NCBI GenBank assembly: GCA_905331475.1
Contig: CAJNYU010002210.1
Span: 244,316-308,315, forward strand
DNA: 64,000 bases
Direction of reading: 5' to 3'
DNA from: Rotaria socialis
Taxonomy: Eukaryota > Rotifera > Eurotatoria > Philodinida > Philodinidae
Shown here: piece after piece, positions 59,344-64,000 of the stretch
Position numbering within the stretch: the stretch's first letter is position 1
How the letters are laid out: every line of letters starts with the position of its first letter
Notes under the pieces: generated by a model
What the model was told of the DNA's origin: nothing
What the model saw: only the letters and a program-made list of their open reading frames with translations
The model's database searches: none
Program-made: the position numbers and the translations under genes

Positions 59344-62013
59344 TCTGATCCAATGAGAAGAAATAAAAAAAAAACATTTCCTTTTTTTAATGAAAACTAA
59401 ATTTGTTCGGTTTTTGAGCAGCAAGAAAATGTCGATTTTTATGCATGTTTCATTTTGTAGTTGTATAATTTTCTTCGTCTTACTCTTAATGAATAAATAG
59501 AGAAACTCGAATTTTGATTTATTATACAATATTACAATATTAATAATCAATCATAGAAAAAAAGAAACAAATTATAAAACGCCTAGTTCGCATATAATAT
59601 ATGACACAAAAGAAAAATAAATCAATTCGTTTATGTGTGGATCGCGTATTTGTGAAGGACACTCTTTAATTTACATATCTGAATTCATCTTACTCAATAC
59701 TTTCTTTTTTTTTGTAAATCAAGTTTTTAATAAAACCGTTAGACGTAATTAAAGGCTCTTTATGGAATAAGGTCGTCTAAGTATGAAATACCGCTTAACC
59801 ATCGAGGAGTATGCATCGATTTGATGACATACTGTATCAACAGATGTGCCATTTTCTCATGATATGTTTGCTGTTACGTTTATCATATGCCTGAAGTTTG
59901 CATGTCAAATAAAACTTGATTCTCATTGTCTTAACCATCGAACATTATCAATAATATTGAACAGTAGTAATGAAAGCTGCCTTGTATTTTACGTTAATCA
60001 CAGAGTTATTGATTACGAAAGTTGTGAAAGAAAATAAACTCTAGAATTTTCAACTTTGTTAGTAACATAAATTTATATTAAAGAAATTTTCATTCAGATG
60101 AAATATTACAAATAACCGGCGGCTTCTGTACCTTTTTTCAATGATGGCATGTTTTGTTGAGTTTTCTACCTCTCATATTCTTAAAGTCAAAAGGAAACTA
60201 ATTATTATCTGCTATCATTGTATATGTTCATTTTGTTTTGTTATCATACTATAAAAAACAAGCGTTCATTCACTTTAAATTTAAATATTGCATATGAAGG
60301 TACACATGGGAATTCGTAAAGTGTGCGTAATTCAAAATTACAGCACTTCTTATTTTTTGCTTAAATGTATATCAATAGATTCAGGTTTTTGAGCTGACCA
60401 CGAATATCTACTTACTTTTTCGATTCGAGAAAATCTTCATGCAGAAAACTGCAAAAAACTGAGAGGGTGTAAAAATTAGCAAAAAAATTGCTTTTTGAGA
60501 AACAACGTTTATTTTTCTCCTGTTCCACTTTTAGTTCTCACCAATTTGATTTTCTAATTCCTCGTAGAAAAATGAGCCTAGATATGTTATTTAGAGCTTT
60601 ATCGGATGTTACATATTTTCAATATGACTGCTTTGTACCAGTTCATTTTGCAAATCTATCTAGTTTTTTTGTTGCTGATAGATAGAGCTTTCATTCATAC
60701 ATCATTTCGAAGCGCCACCCGGTGAGCTACAAAAATATTGCTCCATTTTTTTTATATCATTTTTCTATGTTGAGAAAAGGTGTCTACAATGGTAGCATGA
60801 AAAAAATCGGTGTAGTTATTTTTCAATAAATTATAAATAAGCACTGATTGTTTAACACGACATACATAATCAGCGAAAACATAAACAAACAATACGTTTT
60901 AGATTTTTTGCTTCATCCGTAAAAAAGAAAATTCTTAGAAATTAAATTAAGTATTTCATTTCCACTTTCAAGTTATGTATCACTCATTATTTTTAAAGTA
61001 TCAGTTAGTTAGTTGCTATAAGTAGAGATTCAATTTTATTAAGATACTGTTAGCGTCAATAGAGAACACTCTATCACCGCTAACTTTTCGCTTGTTTCCC
61101 TATTCGTTTTTCTCTCTCTTTTCCGTAAATGATCAATATATGTTGTCCTTCCTTGACCATTCCATGGTTTACTCCTCGTTTCTTTTCTTCTTCGATTTTG
61201 TTTATTATCTTTCATCTTTGGTTTTTTCCCTTTCGTTTTTTGGTTTTCCCCCTCCCTATCCCGATGATATATATATTGAATGAACATCGTTGAAGCGATA
61301 TTAACCATATCTTATCGATACATTAATATCTGGCAAGATTATTTATTTTATTTTACGTGAGACTTCTCGTTCCCGTAGCAGACCGGGACTTATTACTATC
61401 GTTTTCTAGCCCCAACATAAGTGGGAGCAAGAGTCTTAACCAACTCAGTAAACGAAAAGCTTACAGATACAATATGGTTGAAAAATCTTGAAGCTAGCGT
61501 AGAAATAATATGATTAAAATAGTTTAAATTATTTTTTCTATATAAATAATTTAAGTATAAAAAAATCATTTTTAGACCAAATCGAATCACACTTACATGA
61601 AGTATTCATCACTTGATTATAGAAATTATTGACATTTTCATCATAATATTCTATTAATATTTGAACATAATAATTAGAATTCGATGCTTTTCCTACTATT
61701 TAATTTTGTTCTGCCAAAGGTTTTAAAATATCTTTAATAACTATTAAATTTTCTTTATATGTATTGGTATGATAATCATATGTAATATGTCTTCAGTATA
61801 ATTATGGTTATTTAGTTCATTATTCCGATTTTTTATGTTATTTTTTGTATCTTAATCCATTGTGAACTATTAAAAAATTTATTAACAATTTGTTTTTGTT
61901 TAATAAATGTAGTAAAACACGTCACATAGATTAATAACAAAAATAATTCTATAGGTTGATACTATTATCTTATAAATAACAATAATATTTCGAAAATCCC
62001 ATATACGGAGGAA
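59344..62013. other. Gene-poor interval
   Basis: No confident gene. A pyrimidine-rich segment starting TGTTAGCG (61048 to about 61290) with an AT-rich TATA-like stretch (61266-61276) may be related to the candidate LTR at 45275. The stretch 61500-62000 is very AT-rich. Small ORFs lack domains. Confidence 0.4.
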
Positions 62014-62303
62014 CCCAGGTTGATCTAAACGGACTGGTTTACGGTCTGTTTATCGACGATTAACAATGCCAAAACGGTATATTTACAGCAGTAAATAGGC
62101 CGTATTTGCCCGTAATACCTGACACAGTAATACCGCACTGTAAACGGGACTGAATTTTCATGGTTTACGGCTGTTTATGCTCCGTACTCTCATCATCATA
62201 CGATCCGTATTACTGCGCCAGATATTACGGCAAACTTTCGCCCGGAAAATAGTCGTAAAGTAACCGTCAACGACCGTATACGGACCGTACTGTTCGACCT
62301 GGG
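62014..62303. mobile_element. CCCAGG-family short element, copy 5 (ACGG word type)
   Basis: Starts CCCAGGTTGATC and ends TTCGACCTGGG, flanked by AA on both sides (62012-62013 and 62304-62305). The interior is filled with degenerate ACGG/CCGT, TTTACGG and CCGTAA words in both orientations, like copy 2. Length 290 bp. Non-coding. Confidence 0.7.
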
Positions 62304-62580
62304 AAAGGTATTAGAATTGGAAATCATATAAATATAGTAGAGAATATTTTCATTGGTATTATAACTGTATGTGAATATGAATTATTAGAATTTTTCATCA
62401 GTTACTCTGATTTACGTTTTGATCTGAAAAAATAAAAATTTATCTAAACGGTGAATAATGAATAAAAAGATGGTTAAGTAAACGAGTGTCGAATTATCAA
62501 ATCGTGACAATAGTTCTATGTCATCTGAATAAGAAGGGTTTATCTTCAATCAAATAATGCACTTTGCTCAAATTGCAACA

Positions 62581-62888
62581 CCCAGGTCGAGCAATCCAAC
62601 AGTAGGCACCAATCGGAACCCATCCGATCCGACTCGCATCCAGTAGGATCTTATCGAATTTTGTCGGACGCTACAGATTTATCGTCGGATTCCGGATTCG
62701 AAGTTGGATCCTCAGCGTCGGATGCCTATGAATTCCAAAGAAACACCGTTGGATATCATTGAAAGCTCAATGCTTCCGACCAGTGGTTCCGACATCAATT
62801 CCTTGGCCCGGAATCTTATAAGATTCTGTCGGATGGTAGGATACTATCAAGTTCCTATCGGATTCGATGTGGGATTTCGCGACCTGGG
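62581..62888. mobile_element. CCCAGG-family short element, copy 6 (GGATTCC word type)
   Basis: Perfect terminal inverted repeat of nine bases, CCCAGGTCG ... CGACCTGGG, flanked by CA on both sides (62579-62580 and 62889-62890). The interior has many degenerate GGATTCC, CGGAATC and GGATCC words. The reading frame at 62704 onward is a by-product of the repeats. Length 308 bp; this is the best-defined copy of the family in the window. Confidence 0.8.
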
Positions 62889-62982
62889 CAGGCTTTTTTC
62901 TACAAAATTTTATTTCTTTTCAGAAGTTGAAATAGCTCAAATACCCTTTTATTCTACCAGTGTGCTACATGAAGATGCCACT

Positions 62983-63414
62983 GGATGACGTGACGCAAAT
63001 GAATTACAAAGTAATTCTGTGTTGAACAATAACCAGTATAGCTCTTATGGGGACTACCACGGAGAATCAGGGTCTACCATTGGTAATCAGGGTTTATCAT
63101 AGAGAATCAGGGTCTGCCATAGGGAATCGGGGTCTACCATGGTGTGGGTGTCACGTAGGGTATACACAGCAAGAGCACACACACACACACATCATACATG
63201 ATAGTGTGGGTGTGATGAAGGGTGTACACAGCGAGAACACGCACATTACAACCCACATATTTTTAGGACCTTAGTAGACCCTGGTAGCACCTGGTAGACC
63301 CTGATAGATCGTGGTAGATCCTGTTAGACCCTGATAGGCCCCGATTATCTATGGCAGACCCTGGCTGCGTTACATTTTTGAATTATTTTGTAATTCATTT
63401 GTGTCATGACGTCC
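62983..63414. mobile_element. Inverted-array element built from CAGGGTCTACCA words
   Basis: Ends are imperfect inverted repeats of about 35 bp: left GGATGACGTGACGCAAATGA and the reverse complement of the right end GGACGTCATGACACAAATGA, both continuing with ATTACAAA. The left half contains several direct copies of CAGGGTCTACCA-like words; the right half contains the inverse TGGTAGACCCTG repeatedly. The centre holds two GTGTGGGTGT blocks, each followed by a GTATACACAGCRAGARCAC-like segment. No transposase. It starts 94 bp after copy 6. Confidence 0.65.
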
Positions 63415-64000
63415 AAAGAATTTTGCTCGATCCTTTCGAAATTATTTCATATACTAGCTATACCCGAGAGAGAGAAAGAGAGAGATTTCCTTTTATTCTT
63501 ATACGTTTTCTCTTCTAGGTAATATTCCTGTAATGTCACAGAATAATTTATAAAGTATAATAAAAGATATTGGCTTGTATTTATGTCAGCGATAAAATTT
63601 TTGAAATGAACAATAAGATAAATATGATGAATCCCGGCAAGATGCTCCCCGGATTTTTGCTCCACAGTGACACTTGCCCCCTAACTGTATTTAACAAAAA
63701 CGTTAATCAGCACGAGATTAAGATATAAATTTATTTATTTGAGGTTATGGGTGTATCCGTGTGAGTGTATCAGTGCAAGTATGGACGAATGGTCATCGTC
63801 TTCACTCACCCACACTCACACCCTAGTTATTGATAAGAGATATAGGATTTTTCGTTTTTTGGATCATTTATTGACTATAGAAAAATAAGACAACTTTTAA
63901 TTCTACTTTAACTGCTTCAATGCGTTGCTAGAAGGTTGAGTTTACGTATACCATTTTCAGAATCACAATTTATACTGTGCTACTTGTTTGCGATTGAATC
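63415..64000. other. Window end, non-coding
   Basis: Contains a (GA)n tract near 63466-63484 and the telomere-like fold-back 63749-63823. No gene was seen. Confidence 0.4.
63749..63823. repeat. Telomere-like fold-back near the window end
   Basis: The left arm GGGTGTATCCGTGTGAGTG pairs with the inverse of the right arm (CACTCACCCACACTCACACCC), separated by about 30 bp. Words are degenerate TGTGGG/TGTGAG. It belongs with the blocks at 2966, 43083 and inside 62983-63414. Confidence 0.45.

Noticed and set aside
62704..62988. 94-codon plus-strand ORF
   Set aside because: Lies in the GGATTCC-word element and its right flank; the reading frame follows the repeat words and has no domain.
63040..63370. 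CRISPR-like spaced repeats (CAGGGTCTACCA units)
   Set aside because: Spacing is irregular, units are degenerate and reverse orientation midway, and the genome is eukaryotic.

Overview
This window is nuclear DNA from an animal. It is AT-rich, and most genes are split by short introns (about 50-60 bp) with GT-AG ends and T-rich acceptors. The products are typical metazoan proteins: opsin, tetraspanin, tensin-type SH2 protein, TDO, ZC4H2, PSMA4, FIP1, ARFGAP1. Three things point to a bdelloid rotifer: tiny introns, closely packed same-strand genes with acceptor-like AG just before the ATG (compatible with spliced-leader trans-splicing), and repeated TGTGGG words, the hexamer reported for bdelloid telomeres. 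That taxon is an inference. No tRNA, rRNA or CRISPR was seen.

Layout. 1-10.4 kb is gene-poor: short motif-rich repeats and one small secreted Cys-rich protein (2492-2779, -). 10.4-13.3 kb holds an intronless DEAH helicase carrying eight CCCH fingers (+). 13.5-14.7 kb is a cluster of short mobile elements, one nested in another. 15.1-18.0 kb holds ZC4H2 and PSMA4 (+). 19.1-25.6 kb is a tight minus-strand run: ZIP9 (SLC39A9), an HP1-like chromodomain protein, and mitochondrial EF-G2 (GFM2). A CCDC178-like coiled-coil gene (25.9-30.6 kb, +) diverges from ZIP9. Then come an SLC46-type transporter (-), a four-TM protein (-), a tensin-type SH2 protein (-), a calmodulin-like protein (+) and an opsin (-). 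42.2-48.0 kb is gene-poor with a hAT-like transposon relic. 48.5-59.3 kb is gene-dense again: tetraspanin (-), FIP1L1, ARFGAP1 and TDO2 (+). 59.3-64 kb is gene-poor with a second cluster of short elements.

Exon models for the split genes were built by hand. Each was accepted only when the splice phases matched and the summed exon length was a multiple of three.

The most unusual content is not in the genes. Several short (about 150-570 bp) elements end in CCC...GGG. Six show matching 2-bp flanks (TT, CG, TG, TA, AA, CA), the TA copy being the nested one at 14396-14688; a seventh, less certain copy at 113-263 also has TA. Each is packed with degenerate, often self-complementary iterations of its own short word (GGATTCC, ACGG, GGTTAACC, GGGGATTCC). 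They look like a related set of non-autonomous DNA transposons with subterminal-repeat arrays, possibly CACTA/CMC-like, alongside fold-backs made of telomere-like TGTGGG repeats.
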